A stretch of DNA of 40,062 nucleotides from positions 1 through 40,062 of the forward strand of contig JANQFQ010000067.1 in NCBI GenBank assembly GCA_028277765.1. The letters are read 5' to 3'. Shown piece after piece: positions 24,608 through 34,830 of the stretch. The DNA comes from Desulfobacterales bacterium. GTDB taxonomy: Bacteria; Desulfobacterota; Desulfobacteria; Desulfobacterales; SURF-7. The notes under the pieces were generated by a model. That model had not been told where the DNA came from, searched no databases, and saw only the letters and a program-made list of their open reading frames with translations. The position numbers were made by a program, and so were the translations under genes. Within the stretch, counting starts at the first letter, position 1, and each line of letters starts with the position of its first letter.

Positions 24608-26284
24608 ATGGGATATTTTGATTTGTCAACTTCGTATCATATAAAATGCGATAACATATCTGGCTGTTGGATTCATAAAAATGGCACTCCTGAAAACATT
24701 CATCAGGACATCAGGACATCACTTCTGAAGGTCAGTAAACCAGTATTTATTATAGATAGAGAAGGCATGCCAGCTGTCTCATGTGAGGGCGAAGCATATA
24801 TTGGAAAAGATATACCATCTGGGACCAAGCAGTTTCCGCTTCATGCATATGCACCGCCTCTCTCCCCGGAAGACCTTGGAAATGATGAATTTAAAAAACG
24901 ACACGGTCTGAGATACGCGTATATTGCTGGTGCCATGGCCAATGGTATCTCTTCTGCGGAAATGGTAGAGACAGCCGGAAAAATGGGAATGATTTGTTTT
25001 TTTGGCGCGGCTGGACTGCCGCTCAATGAAGTTGAAAAAGCCATCGATAGGCTGCAGCAATGCATGGGAAGTCAACCCTTTGGTTTTAATCTTATCCACA
25101 GTCCCAATGAACCAGAACTGGAAGCCGCTGTTGTTCAGCTTTATCTGGATAAACATATCAGACTGGTCAGTGCAGCTGCCTATATGATGCTGACATTGCC
25201 GATTGTCTACTATCGTGTTAAGGGTATTCACAGGGATAATAACGGCAACATTGTCTGCCCAAATAAAATTATCGCAAAAGTATCAAGGGTTGAAGTCGCC
25301 AGAAAGTTTTTTTCTCCTCCCCCAGAAAAAATTCTCTCACAGCTTGTTGACAGGAGAAAAATAACACATAAAGAGGCTGAACTGGCCGCATTAGTTCCAA
25401 TGGCAGACGACCTAACTGCTGAAGCTGATTCCGGGGGACATACAGATAACCGGTCTGCAATTTCACTCCTTCCGGTGATGCTGGCCCTACGCGATGATAT
25501 GGTAGAAAAACATAACTTTCAGACTCCCATGTGTGTTGGCTTGGGCGGTGGCATTGCAACCCCCCAATCAACAGCCGCTGCCTTTTCAATGGGTGCTGAT
25601 TATGTCCTCACTGGATCAGTGAACCAGGCATGTATCGAAGCAGGTACTTCTAACACGGTCCGAAAAATGCTCGCAGAGGCTGATCAGGCTGACGTGGTAA
25701 TGGCCCCTGCTGCAGACATGTTTGAAATGGGTGTAAAGGTACAGGTCCTAAAACGGGGAACCATGTTTCCCATTCGTGCGGCCAAGCTGTATGAGCTTTA
25801 CCAGACATATAACCATTATGAGGATATCCCGCAGAAAGAACGGATAAATCTGGAAACACACTTTTTTAAATGTAGTTTTAATGATGAATGGGAACAGACA
25901 AAAAAATATTTTATGGATATCGATTCTGCACAGGTAACTCGTGCTGAAAATGATGCAAAACATAAGATGGCCCTTGTTTTTAGGTCATACCTGGGCCAGT
26001 CTTCTAACTGGGCAAAGCAGGGAGACCCGTCAAGGCAGGTTGATTACCAGATATGGTGCGGCCCGGCGATCGGGGCTTTTAATGAGTGGACCAGGGGAAC
26101 GTTTCTTGAAAGACCTGAAAATCGGGAAACTGTTGCCGTGGCTATGAATCTCCTAATGGGAGCATCTTATCTAACAAGGGTTAACTGGCTGAAAAATCAG
26201 GGTGTTTCTTTGCCTCCTGATCTGGTTAAATTCACACCGATGGAACTTAAAGAGATTAAACAAATCCTCGGAAATAAAGACTGA
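24608..26284 (+). CDS. pfaD: PfaD-like FMN enoyl reductase
   Basis: A 558-residue FMN-barrel enoyl reductase of the kind that acts in trans on polyunsaturated fatty acid and related synthases. An N-terminal domain (1-85) leads into the barrel. Signature motifs are RYAYIAGAMANGISS (102-116), EADSGGHTDNR (272-282, H278 being the expected catalytic His), GLGGGIATP (311-319) and GADYVLTGSVNQ (329-340), which bind the flavin phosphate. The C-terminal half carries the usual helical PfaD extension with QVDYQIWCGPAIGAFNEW. It precedes the megasynthase by 57-78 bp. It has no obvious ribosome site at 24608. Confidence 0.93.
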   Translation: MGYFDLSTSYHIKCDNISGCWIHKNGTPENIHQDIRTSLLKVSKPVFIIDREGMPAVSCEGEAYIGKDIPSGTKQFPLHAYAPPLSPEDLGNDEFKKRHGLRYAYIAGAMANGISSAEMVETAGKMGMICFFGAAGLPLNEVEKAIDRLQQCMGSQPFGFNLIHSPNEPELEAAVVQLYLDKHIRLVSAAAYMMLTLPIVYYRVKGIHRDNNGNIVCPNKIIAKVSRVEVARKFFSPPPEKILSQLVDRRKITHKEAELAALVPMADDLTAEADSGGHTDNRSAISLLPVMLALRDDMVEKHNFQTPMCVGLGGGIATPQSTAAAFSMGADYVLTGSVNQACIEAGTSNTVRKMLAEADQADVVMAPAADMFEMGVKVQVLKRGTMFPIRAAKLYELYQTYNHYEDIPQKERINLETHFFKCSFNDEWEQTKKYFMDIDSAQVTRAENDAKHKMALVFRSYLGQSSNWAKQGDPSRQVDYQIWCGPAIGAFNEWTRGTFLERPENRETVAVAMNLLMGASYLTRVNWLKNQGVSLPPDLVKFTPMELKEIKQILGNKD

Positions 26285-26362
26285 TAAAAAAATAGACATT
26301 CAGGTCATTATTGTCAGGATAATTATTCTTCTGAATAAAGATTGAGAGTTATTACAAAAAAA

Positions 26363-29300
26363 ATGTCTAAGAAAAAACGACAAACAGACATAGCGATTAT
26401 TGGTATGTCATGCCTGTTCCCTATGGCAAAGGACCTCAAAGAATATTGGCGTCTGATTTTTCGCGAAGAAGATGGGATCACCGACGTTCCAGAGACTCAC
26501 TGGTCAGCTAATGATTATTATCATGAGGATACCAAAAAACCTGATCATACCTATTGCAAAAGAGGTGGTTTTTTATCGTCAATTTCATATGATCCTTCTG
26601 AGTTCGGTATTCCGCCGAACATTCTTGAGGCTACTGACACATCGCAGCTTCTGGCTCTTGTTGTTGCAAAAGCAGCACTTAAGGACGCAGGGTATTTAGA
26701 AGAAAAACCGTTTAATAGAGAAAAGACAAGCGTTATACTCGGCGCTACTGGAACGCAGGAATTAGTAATCCCACTTGGGGCAAGGCTCGGTCATCCGTTC
26801 TGGCGAAGAGCCCTTGAAGAATCAGGTATACCAGATGACAAATCCGAAGAAGTAATTAAAAGAATATCAGCCTCTTATGTTTCATGGCAGGAAAATTCTT
26901 TTCCAGGTCTGCTGGGGAATGTTGTTGCCGGCAGAATAAGCAATAGGCTGGATCTTGGAGGAACTAACACTGTTGTTGACGCTGCCTGTGCTAGTTCTTT
27001 GAGCGCTGTAAATCTCGCTCTTATGGAACTTCAGTCTGGCAGATCAGATATGGTCATTACAGGTGGTGTTGATACCTTAAATGACATTTTCATGCATATG
27101 TGTTTTGCACAAACAGGTGTACTCTCCCATACTGGAAACGCAAAACCGTTTTCAGCAGATGCTGATGGCACTGTGCTAGGTGAAGGCGTGGGTATGCTTG
27201 TCCTAAAAAGACTTGATAATGCTGAAAAAGACGGGGATAGAATCTACGCAACAATCAAGGGGGCTGGCACATCGAGTGACGGCAAATCCCAGAGTATTTA
27301 TGCTCCTGACGCAAAAGGACAGGCCCGCTCTCTCCGTTCCGCTTATGAAAACGCAGGCATTTCACCTGATACAATTGAACTGATTGAGGCCCATGGTACT
27401 GGGACAAGGGTTGGTGATGCGGTTGAATTTTCAGCTTTGAAAGAGGTTTTTGGTCAGTACTGCTCATCTGGTAACAGGTGCGCTGTTGGTTCCGTCAAAT
27501 CGATGATCGGTCATACAAAGGCTGCTGCAGGTTCAGCTGGCCTCATCAAATCAGTACTCTCACTTCATCATAAAGTGCTGCCCCCGACCATCAAAGTTGA
27601 CAGGCCTGATCCAAAACTCGGTATTGAAGAGAGCCCTTTTTATCTTAATACCAGTTCGAAACCATGGCTGTCAGTAAAAGACCATCCAAGGAGATCAGGC
27701 GTCAGTTCATTTGGATTTGGTGGAAGCAATTTTCATATCGTTCTTGAAGAATACTCCCCTGACAAAAAAAAGATATCCTGGTACGGAACCTCAGAGATTA
27801 TCGCTCTTTCAGGAGATACAAAACAGGCGATTATAAAAGAATTACAGGATTTCCATGGTCTTGAATCCTTTGATGAGATTGCCAGGGCTGCGTCACAATC
27901 GAGAATACAGTTTTCACCTAATGCAGCTCACAGGCTTTTGCTGGTTGTGGAGAAAACAGGAAACAACAATACTAATTTTTTGCCGTCACCTGATGATATC
28001 ATCACAACAGCTTCAAATGCCCTTACAAAAAGGTCAGAGAAAACCTGGGAACTGCAGAATATATTTTACGGGTCAAATAAGACCAAAAAGATGGCATTTA
28101 TTTTTCCAGGACAGGGGAGCCAGTATCCTGGTATGGGAAAGGAGATTGTCTGTACATTTCCTGAAGCGCTGAATGCTGTTGAACATGCTAAAATGCTGTT
28201 TGCGAAAGAAAACAAGGAATTGCAGGAAACGCTTGACAATTTGATTTTTCCGCCGCCTGATCATCTTATACCTCCTGAAACCCATGAATCCCGCTTAAGA
28301 CAGACAGATATTACCCAGCCCGCCATAGGCGCCATAAGTCTGGCAATGCTTAAGGCCTTGAAAGTATTTAATATAATCCCAGACGCGGTTTGCGGCCACA
28401 GTTTTGGTGAACTCACAGCCCTTTACTCCGCTGGCAGAATAAATGAAAAAGATTTCCTTACATTGTCTGTTGCGCGCGGCCGTTTAATGGCTGCAGCTGG
28501 TAAAGGGGAAGACAACGGAAGTATGCTGGCAGTAAAAGCGCCCATTAAAGAGATTGAGAAGCTTATACAGGAAAACAACCTTGACCTGGTTCTCGCGAAC
28601 AGGAACACACATACACAAGGTGTTCTGGCCGGTACCACCGCAGGAATAAAAAAAGCTGAAAAACTGTGTAAAAAGAAGAATTTTAGTACAATGCTACTTC
28701 AGGTTTCTGCTGCATTTCACAGTGATCATGTAAAATCAGCTGCCAAGCCGTTTAAGCAGAGACTGCAATCTATTGAATTCGCTTCTTCAGATATTCCGGT
28801 ATACGCCAATACAACCGGAGCACCCTACCCTGCCTCAGGGTCTGATGCAAAAAAACTTTTGGGTAATCAACTGATAAAGCCGGTTAACTTTACTAAAGAG
28901 ATTGAAAACCTATATGAAACAGGGGTCAGGACATTTGTGGAAGTAGGACCCAAACAGGTGCTGACAGGACTTGTAACATCAATTTTAAATGGAAAAGATA
29001 TACGTGCAATCTCTCTTGACAGTTCCTCAGGAAGGCTGTCCGGGACATCTGATCTTGCCCGGGTACTCTGTCTTATCGCATCTTCCGGACATTCCATACA
29101 GCTTGATGCCTGGGAAGATTCTAGTGAAGAAACAGTAAAACAGCGGATGAGCATACCGATAACCGGTGCCAACTACAGATCTGAATCCGAACCTATTCCA
29201 AAGTCAGAAAAAATGATCATCAGTAAACCATCATCTCAGGTGGAACCCCATACTGATAAACACCCACAATCCATTCGACAAAACATTATGAATGAAAAAA

Positions 29301-32300
29301 CTGAAACTAAGATTAGTCATACGATGATAAATAATAAATCAGAAAATGTTGTCTTTATAAACGATGCCCTTAAAGTTATTCAGGAAAACCTGAAATCAAT
29401 GCAATCCCTCCAGTCCCAGACAGCAGATGCCCATAAAAAATTTCTTGACGCTCAGACCGAGGCAAGCAGGACCATGCGGGCCATGATAAACCAGACACGC
29501 CAAATGGCGGAATCCTTTTTTGATGGTAAACCAGTAGTCCATTACGATAAAATGAATTATCAGGCCATTCCTTCTGTTTCTAAAACCCAGAACACTCCTT
29601 CACATGATACAGCAACTAACCAGATAAAACCTTCAGAAGATATGGTGTCTGATCAACAGGAAAACAAAGGAGTCCGTGAAAATCATAAAGCCATCAAGGA
29701 AACACTTCTTGAAGTCGTCAGTAAGTTGACGGGTTATCCAATTGAGATGCTCGGTCTTGATATGAATATTGAAGCTGATCTTGGCATTGATTCCATTAAA
29801 AGAGTTGAAATACTATCGACCTTAGAAGAACAAATACCAGGTCTCCCCCCTGTTTCTCCAGACATAATGGGCAACATGAAGTCTCTCGGCCAAGTAGCTG
29901 AATATTTTATTAATTCAGATACAAATCTGCTGTCAACAATGACTGATACAGGCATACCTGAAAAACCAGAGGTTAGCACATCTGATCACGCAAAAGAGAT
30001 TGAAGAAACCATACTGAAAGTTGTCAGCCGTCTTACTGGATATCCTATTGACATGCTCGGTATGGAGATGGATATTGAGGCGGATCTTGGAATTGATTCA
30101 ATTAAGCGGGTTGAGATACTCTCCACTATTGAAGAACAGATGCCCGGTCTCCCACCTGTATCCCCGGAAATTTTGGGGAGCATGAAAACCCTTGGACAGA
30201 TCACTGAATACTTAGCCAAAGGTCAAGCATCATCCCAACAAGCAAATATTCCGACTGAAACCGATCCCCAGGCTTTACATCATCAAGAATTTGAAAAAAT
30301 CATGCTTGATTCAGTCAGCCGCCTCACTGGATATCCTGTTGATATGCTTGGTATGGAAATGGATATTGAGGCGGATCTTGGAATTGATTCAATAAAACGG
30401 GTTGAAATCCTCTCCACTATTGAAGAGCAGATACCTGGACTCCCACCGGTTTCTCCGGAAATATTGGGGACTATGAAGACTTTAGGACAGATTGTAGATC
30501 ATCTATCAGGAACATCTGCTCAAGATGATGTGCTATTGAAAGAGGCATCTCCTGATATATCTGCTTCTGTTATCACCCAAGCGTCTGAACGAGAAAATAA
30601 ACCCTTGTCTTCAGGAACAGCACAGAGACAGATAATTGAAATCATAGAAAAACCGTTTGAAAAGGTCAAAACTGTATCCATACCAAAAGATCGTGTTATT
30701 TATCTTTCTGGCAATAAAAACGGCCTTGCAAGGGCTGTTGCCGCTGAACTTGAAAACCGGGGAATAAAGTCATCAATTATTACAACAACCATGCAGCGTA
30801 ACCTTATCGCAGGGGGAAATCTAATCAAAAACGCTGGTGGTCTTATTATCCTGTCTGAAAAAACAAAAGTAAACGGTGGTATCTGGAACCCAAGTGATGA
30901 AGTCTTTCTGAAAAACGCTTTTTCCCTGGCAAATCTTGCTGCCACGGAACTGCTCATTTCAGCTGCTGCTGAAGGTGCTGTTTTTGCCACACTTACCCGA
31001 CTTGATGGGTGCTTTGGTTTTAAAGACGGAAAAATGGAAAATCCCATGCGAGGCGGTCTTGCAGGACTGGCCAAAACAGCTGCTATTGAATGGGAAAATG
31101 TCTGCTGCACTGCCATTGATGTTGCCCGCGGATGGAAAAATAATAAAGCACTGGCAAAACAGGCTGTTGATGAAATCTTTAATTACGATCCTGAAAACAT
31201 AGAAATCGGTCTTGATTCAAGTACACGTATGCTTCCAATGCTAAAACAGGTCCCCTATCCTAAAGGAATAATAAACCTAAGCGAAGATGACGTGGTTGTT
31301 ATTACTGGCGGTGCAAGAGGTGTAACTGCTGAATGTGCGTTTGCCCTGGCTGAACACTCACACCCTACCCTTGTTCTTGTGGGACGGTCGCAATTCCCTT
31401 CTGAAGAACCTGAATGGCTTGATGGGATTGACGCTGAAGCAGACATCAAAAAGGCGATCCTTGTTAATGAATTTTCAGACACAAAGACAACACCCCTTGA
31501 AATTGAACGGTCATATAAAAGACACATGGCCAACCGGGAGATTATCCAGACTCTGGAAAAACTGAAATCAGCTGGAACATCCGCACTATATTATTCAGCT
31601 GATGTTAGGGACAAAGCCGGCATCAGATCTTTATTCAAAGATATAAGAAATAAGTACGGCCCTATAAAAGCGGTTATTCACGGCGCCGGAATTGTTGAAG
31701 ACCGCCTGATCAAGGATAAAAACAGAGAGCAGTTTGAAAAAGTATTTTATACCAAAATCAATGGATTAAAATCAATTACAGAAGCATTACTTGAAGATGA
31801 ACTCAGATACCTGGTACTCTTTTCATCTGTCACAGCGCGTATGGGAAATAAGGGGCAGGTCGATTATGCCATGGCTAATGAGGCCATGAATAAGATAGCC
31901 CGTTCAATTGCACTTAAAAATCAATCCTGCAGAATCATTTCGATTAATTGGGGACCATGGGATGGCGGCATGGTCTCCCCTCTTCTTAAGAAAGAATTTG
32001 CCAGAAACAATATAGAGATGATCCCTATCCCTGTGGGTGCTGAGTGTATGCTTAATGAGATGAAAGGAGATTTCTCAGAACCAGTTGAAGTTGTCATTGG
32101 TGGTAAAATCATTCCTGACAGGGAAAAGCTTGACGTTTTTAATAATCAGGAACCAACAAAACATGACAAACTCACGCTCCTTTTTAAGCGGACCATTGAT
32201 ATTCAATCCCATCCCATTCTGGGAGACCATGTCCTTGGCGGAAAACCTGTGGTTCCCTTTGCGCTCCTCACAGAATGGCTTGGTCATTCAGCTCTCCATG

Positions 32301-33022
32301 ACAATCCAGGTCTCTATCTTCAGGGGATTGATGATATGAGGCTTCTTTCAGGAATAAAAATTGACGGATCCAGTAGAATAATCCGGCTAATGTCAGGTAA
32401 AGCCGTGAAAAAAGGAAGCTTATTTGAAGTCAGCGTAGAGATAAGGAACGGTTTAAAAGACGGAAAAGAAGTTATTCATTCAAGGGGAAAAGCTATTCTC
32501 GCTGATCTGCATGAAGCACCGCCTTTTTATAATAAATCAGATTCTATTGATTTAAAAACATACTCAAGAAGTATTGAAGAAGCATATGAAAAAATTCTTT
32601 TTCATGGTTCTCAGCTCAGAGGTATAAGGGATATAACCGGTTATTCAAAAAAAGGGATGCAAGCAAGAATATCGACCGCTCCCCAGCCCATGAAGTGGAT
32701 GACTGATCCATTACGGAGTAGATGGATTTCAGATCCCTTAGTGCTTGATTCAGCTTTCCAGATGGCTAGTCTGTGGTGCTATGAAACAACAGGTGTCGTC
32801 TCCCTGCCAAGTTATTGCAAAACTTATCGACAGTATCGTCCTGATTTTCCTGAAGAGATAACCGCACTACTTGAAATTACAGATATTTCTGACTATAAAA
32901 TCAGGGGTGATTTTACGTTTACAGGCCCGGATAATACTGTTATCGCAATAATGACAGGCTATGAGGCAATCATGGATTCTTCATTAAATGAAGCATTTAA
33001 ACCTGGAGGGATCTCCTGCTAA
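26363..33022 (+). CDS. pfaA: PfaA-like synthase: KS-AT-ACP3-KR-DH
   Basis: An iterative type I synthase (numbering from the upstream TTG at 26342, which is an alternative start; ATG at 26363 gives 2219 residues). KS at 14-470 has C216 (DAACASS), H351 (EAHGTGT) and H391. AT at 585-885 has S687 (GHSFGE), R712 and H793 (AAFHS, malonyl-type). A linker (930-1110) precedes three ACPs with Ser1151, Ser1253 and Ser1350 in LGIDSIKR. KR has GGARG (1656-1660), S1829, Y1842 and N1846. A terminal dehydratase has H1963 (HxxxGxxxxP) and D2136 (DxxxQ). This is the PfaA order, with fewer ACPs than the five to nine usual there. No PfaB, PfaC or phosphopantetheinyl transferase lies in the window. Confidence 0.92.
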   Translation: MSKKKRQTDIAIIGMSCLFPMAKDLKEYWRLIFREEDGITDVPETHWSANDYYHEDTKKPDHTYCKRGGFLSSISYDPSEFGIPPNILEATDTSQLLALVVAKAALKDAGYLEEKPFNREKTSVILGATGTQELVIPLGARLGHPFWRRALEESGIPDDKSEEVIKRISASYVSWQENSFPGLLGNVVAGRISNRLDLGGTNTVVDAACASSLSAVNLALMELQSGRSDMVITGGVDTLNDIFMHMCFAQTGVLSHTGNAKPFSADADGTVLGEGVGMLVLKRLDNAEKDGDRIYATIKGAGTSSDGKSQSIYAPDAKGQARSLRSAYENAGISPDTIELIEAHGTGTRVGDAVEFSALKEVFGQYCSSGNRCAVGSVKSMIGHTKAAAGSAGLIKSVLSLHHKVLPPTIKVDRPDPKLGIEESPFYLNTSSKPWLSVKDHPRRSGVSSFGFGGSNFHIVLEEYSPDKKKISWYGTSEIIALSGDTKQAIIKELQDFHGLESFDEIARAASQSRIQFSPNAAHRLLLVVEKTGNNNTNFLPSPDDIITTASNALTKRSEKTWELQNIFYGSNKTKKMAFIFPGQGSQYPGMGKEIVCTFPEALNAVEHAKMLFAKENKELQETLDNLIFPPPDHLIPPETHESRLRQTDITQPAIGAISLAMLKALKVFNIIPDAVCGHSFGELTALYSAGRINEKDFLTLSVARGRLMAAAGKGEDNGSMLAVKAPIKEIEKLIQENNLDLVLANRNTHTQGVLAGTTAGIKKAEKLCKKKNFSTMLLQVSAAFHSDHVKSAAKPFKQRLQSIEFASSDIPVYANTTGAPYPASGSDAKKLLGNQLIKPVNFTKEIENLYETGVRTFVEVGPKQVLTGLVTSILNGKDIRAISLDSSSGRLSGTSDLARVLCLIASSGHSIQLDAWEDSSEETVKQRMSIPITGANYRSESEPIPKSEKMIISKPSSQVEPHTDKHPQSIRQNIMNEKTETKISHTMINNKSENVVFINDALKVIQENLKSMQSLQSQTADAHKKFLDAQTEASRTMRAMINQTRQMAESFFDGKPVVHYDKMNYQAIPSVSKTQNTPSHDTATNQIKPSEDMVSDQQENKGVRENHKAIKETLLEVVSKLTGYPIEMLGLDMNIEADLGIDSIKRVEILSTLEEQIPGLPPVSPDIMGNMKSLGQVAEYFINSDTNLLSTMTDTGIPEKPEVSTSDHAKEIEETILKVVSRLTGYPIDMLGMEMDIEADLGIDSIKRVEILSTIEEQMPGLPPVSPEILGSMKTLGQITEYLAKGQASSQQANIPTETDPQALHHQEFEKIMLDSVSRLTGYPVDMLGMEMDIEADLGIDSIKRVEILSTIEEQIPGLPPVSPEILGTMKTLGQIVDHLSGTSAQDDVLLKEASPDISASVITQASERENKPLSSGTAQRQIIEIIEKPFEKVKTVSIPKDRVIYLSGNKNGLARAVAAELENRGIKSSIITTTMQRNLIAGGNLIKNAGGLIILSEKTKVNGGIWNPSDEVFLKNAFSLANLAATELLISAAAEGAVFATLTRLDGCFGFKDGKMENPMRGGLAGLAKTAAIEWENVCCTAIDVARGWKNNKALAKQAVDEIFNYDPENIEIGLDSSTRMLPMLKQVPYPKGIINLSEDDVVVITGGARGVTAECAFALAEHSHPTLVLVGRSQFPSEEPEWLDGIDAEADIKKAILVNEFSDTKTTPLEIERSYKRHMANREIIQTLEKLKSAGTSALYYSADVRDKAGIRSLFKDIRNKYGPIKAVIHGAGIVEDRLIKDKNREQFEKVFYTKINGLKSITEALLEDELRYLVLFSSVTARMGNKGQVDYAMANEAMNKIARSIALKNQSCRIISINWGPWDGGMVSPLLKKEFARNNIEMIPIPVGAECMLNEMKGDFSEPVEVVIGGKIIPDREKLDVFNNQEPTKHDKLTLLFKRTIDIQSHPILGDHVLGGKPVVPFALLTEWLGHSALHDNPGLYLQGIDDMRLLSGIKIDGSSRIIRLMSGKAVKKGSLFEVSVEIRNGLKDGKEVIHSRGKAILADLHEAPPFYNKSDSIDLKTYSRSIEEAYEKILFHGSQLRGIRDITGYSKKGMQARISTAPQPMKWMTDPLRSRWISDPLVLDSAFQMASLWCYETTGVVSLPSYCKTYRQYRPDFPEEITALLEITDISDYKIRGDFTFTGPDNTVIAIMTGYEAIMDSSLNEAFKPGGISC

Positions 33023-33069
33023 CCATTTCTATTGCATGGAAAAAAAATTAATCATAATGTACAGCCACT

Positions 33070-34566
33070 ATGATCTATTTTGAAATATTAAATTTACTGC
33101 TAATAGCAGTGATTCTGTATGTGGTAACTGTTTTTATTCTGGGTCCAGTAAAAAGGTCTCCAGATCAATCCATACACCCCTGGTTTGGCAAATATACCAA
33201 AAACATACCGAACCTCATGTCATATCTCCGTTTTCCCTTGGGAATATGGATTTTCGTGGTACACGGTTTACCCCAGCTCCAAAATGTATACAGTGCGTTT
33301 ACCTTTCATCTGTCCTTTGCCCTTATCTGTTTTTTTGATTCTTTAGACGGAAAATTTGCTAGAAAATGGAACGCGGTTACAGAGGACGGAAAATCTCTCG
33401 ACCCTGCTGCTGATAAATGGGTAACTTTCTGTCTTGCATTGACTGCTTTTATATATGGAAACGGAGAACTCCGATGGTTTGCCCTGGTTATTGTTTTCGG
33501 ACGTGAATTCATCAGTATGCTCCAAAGAATGCGTTTGAAACGGCGCGGAGAAGATGTCAGTGCGCGTTGGCTGGGAAAAATTAAGACAGGCGTTCAGTTT
33601 ACCGTTCTTTATATTATATTGCTCCGGGCTGATCTTTTACCGGACTGCATCCTGCTTGAAAAAATCGCCAAGTTACTTCCTGCAAACATGATCCTGTGGG
33701 GTGTGATTTTACTCTGTTTCTGTACGGTCATCTCAATTTTCCCTTATTTCAGGACCTTCTCATATGTAAATGATTATAAAAAATCCCAAAGAGAAGAATC
33801 AGAACGGCCATGGTATATTGTTATGCTCCCAAACCTGTTTACCATCGGCAACTATCTTAGCGGTGTAACTGCTGTCTACTTTGCCATGCCGGAAGTTGAG
33901 GTCCAGCACCGGCCGTTTGTTCTGCTTTTCTGGGTTCTTGCGGCCGCGCTTTGCGATGCACTTGACGGTCCTGTGGCAAGAAAACTGAACGCTCATTCGG
34001 AATTCGGCGCATGTCTTGATTCCTCCATAGACCTTTCAACATTTGGCCTGGCCACCGCGATTGTTATTTTCTTGAGGTTTTCTGCGATTAAAGGAGAATT
34101 TTCCTATCTTAGTCTGCCATTAGCTCTTTTCTACTTTACCTATGTGCATATGCGCCTAGCAAGATTTACCGTACGCTCCCAAAAACATGAGGACAAGAGC
34201 GTGAAACAGGATTTCCTAGGAATGCCATCACCTACCGGGGCTGGGGCTGCATTGGTATGTTTTACCTTCTTTGAGAATATCCCCCTGTTATCATTTTCGA
34301 TTATTATTATATCGCTGCTCATGTACGGAAAGCTCGACTTTATCAGCCATTCAAATTGTGTAAAAAAGCCGTTTTATCGGTATTTCATGATCCCTGTATT
34401 ATTCTCAGGCTTTATCATGCTTCTGGTTCTGATTTTTCAACAGCCCTTTGTCAGCGCCCATTTCTCACGTGAGCTGATATTCTATTTCCATATATGCTCC
34501 TGGCTTTTTACCATTCCCTTGTTTTTATATGTTCTTGATGCTGTACGCAGGACTTATTTGAAGTAG
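33070..34566 (+). CDS. Tandem-domain CDP-alcohol phosphatidyltransferase
   Basis: A 498-residue polytopic membrane protein with two complete CDP-alcohol phosphatidyltransferase motifs. The first is D90-x2-D93G-x2-AR98-x8-G107-x3-D111-x3-D115 and resembles PGP synthase surroundings (IPNLMSYLRFPLG before it). The second is D296-x2-D299G-x2-AR304-x8-G313-x3-D317-x3-D321, preceded by LPNLFTIGNYLSG and followed by FLGMPSPTGAGA, as in PssA-type serine transferases. Each half would swap CMP for an alcohol on CDP-diacylglycerol. It lies 47 bp after the PfaA-like gene, so it is likely in the same operon and may move the synthase product into phospholipid. That link is inference. No clear ribosome site precedes it. 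Confidence 0.88.
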   Translation: MIYFEILNLLLIAVILYVVTVFILGPVKRSPDQSIHPWFGKYTKNIPNLMSYLRFPLGIWIFVVHGLPQLQNVYSAFTFHLSFALICFFDSLDGKFARKWNAVTEDGKSLDPAADKWVTFCLALTAFIYGNGELRWFALVIVFGREFISMLQRMRLKRRGEDVSARWLGKIKTGVQFTVLYIILLRADLLPDCILLEKIAKLLPANMILWGVILLCFCTVISIFPYFRTFSYVNDYKKSQREESERPWYIVMLPNLFTIGNYLSGVTAVYFAMPEVEVQHRPFVLLFWVLAAALCDALDGPVARKLNAHSEFGACLDSSIDLSTFGLATAIVIFLRFSAIKGEFSYLSLPLALFYFTYVHMRLARFTVRSQKHEDKSVKQDFLGMPSPTGAGAALVCFTFFENIPLLSFSIIIISLLMYGKLDFISHSNCVKKPFYRYFMIPVLFSGFIMLLVLIFQQPFVSAHFSRELIFYFHICSWLFTIPLFLYVLDAVRRTYLK

Positions 34567-34712
34567 CTTGTAAAAAGTTATAAGTGCCTTAACTTTTATA
34601 AGTTATAAGTGCCTTAAGTTACAAGTGCCTTAAGTTGTGGTATCGCTTCGCTCTGATAATTTTAATAATGGTGTGATCGTTATTGAGTATTGTTATTATA
34701 TATAATAGTAGT

Positions 34713-34735
34713 GGCGATCCTTGTGATCGCCTTTT
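34713..34735 (+). terminator. Terminator-like hairpin
   Basis: A perfect GGCGATC/GATCGCC stem with a five-base loop and TTTT directly after. It is 147 bp past the phosphatidyltransferase stop and lies inside the repeat element, so it could end the pfa operon or simply be part of the element. Confidence 0.55.
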
Positions 34736-34796
34736 GTTGATTTAATGATTAAGATTGTTCACTCGCAAAAACGGGCGAATACAAAAGTCACCCTAC

Positions 34797-34830
34797 GTTA
34801 CATGCGTTTTACGCATGCCAATGCTGTAAC
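34797..34830. repeat. Nested palindrome in repeat element
   Basis: ATGCGT-TTT-ACGCAT (34802-34816) is a perfect hairpin, itself within an outer GTTACA/TGTAAC pair (34797-34802 and 34825-34830). Confidence 0.55.

Noticed and set aside
24596..24610. Four-codon leader peptide (ATG ATT AAA AAA TAA) before pfaD
   Set aside because: It overlaps the pfaD start in an AT-rich stretch and can arise by chance; there is no attenuator hairpin after it.
34797..34830. attC-like (integron cassette) site
   Set aside because: The GTTA/TAAC ends and imperfect symmetry are suggestive, but the full attC core order and an integrase or cassette array are missing.
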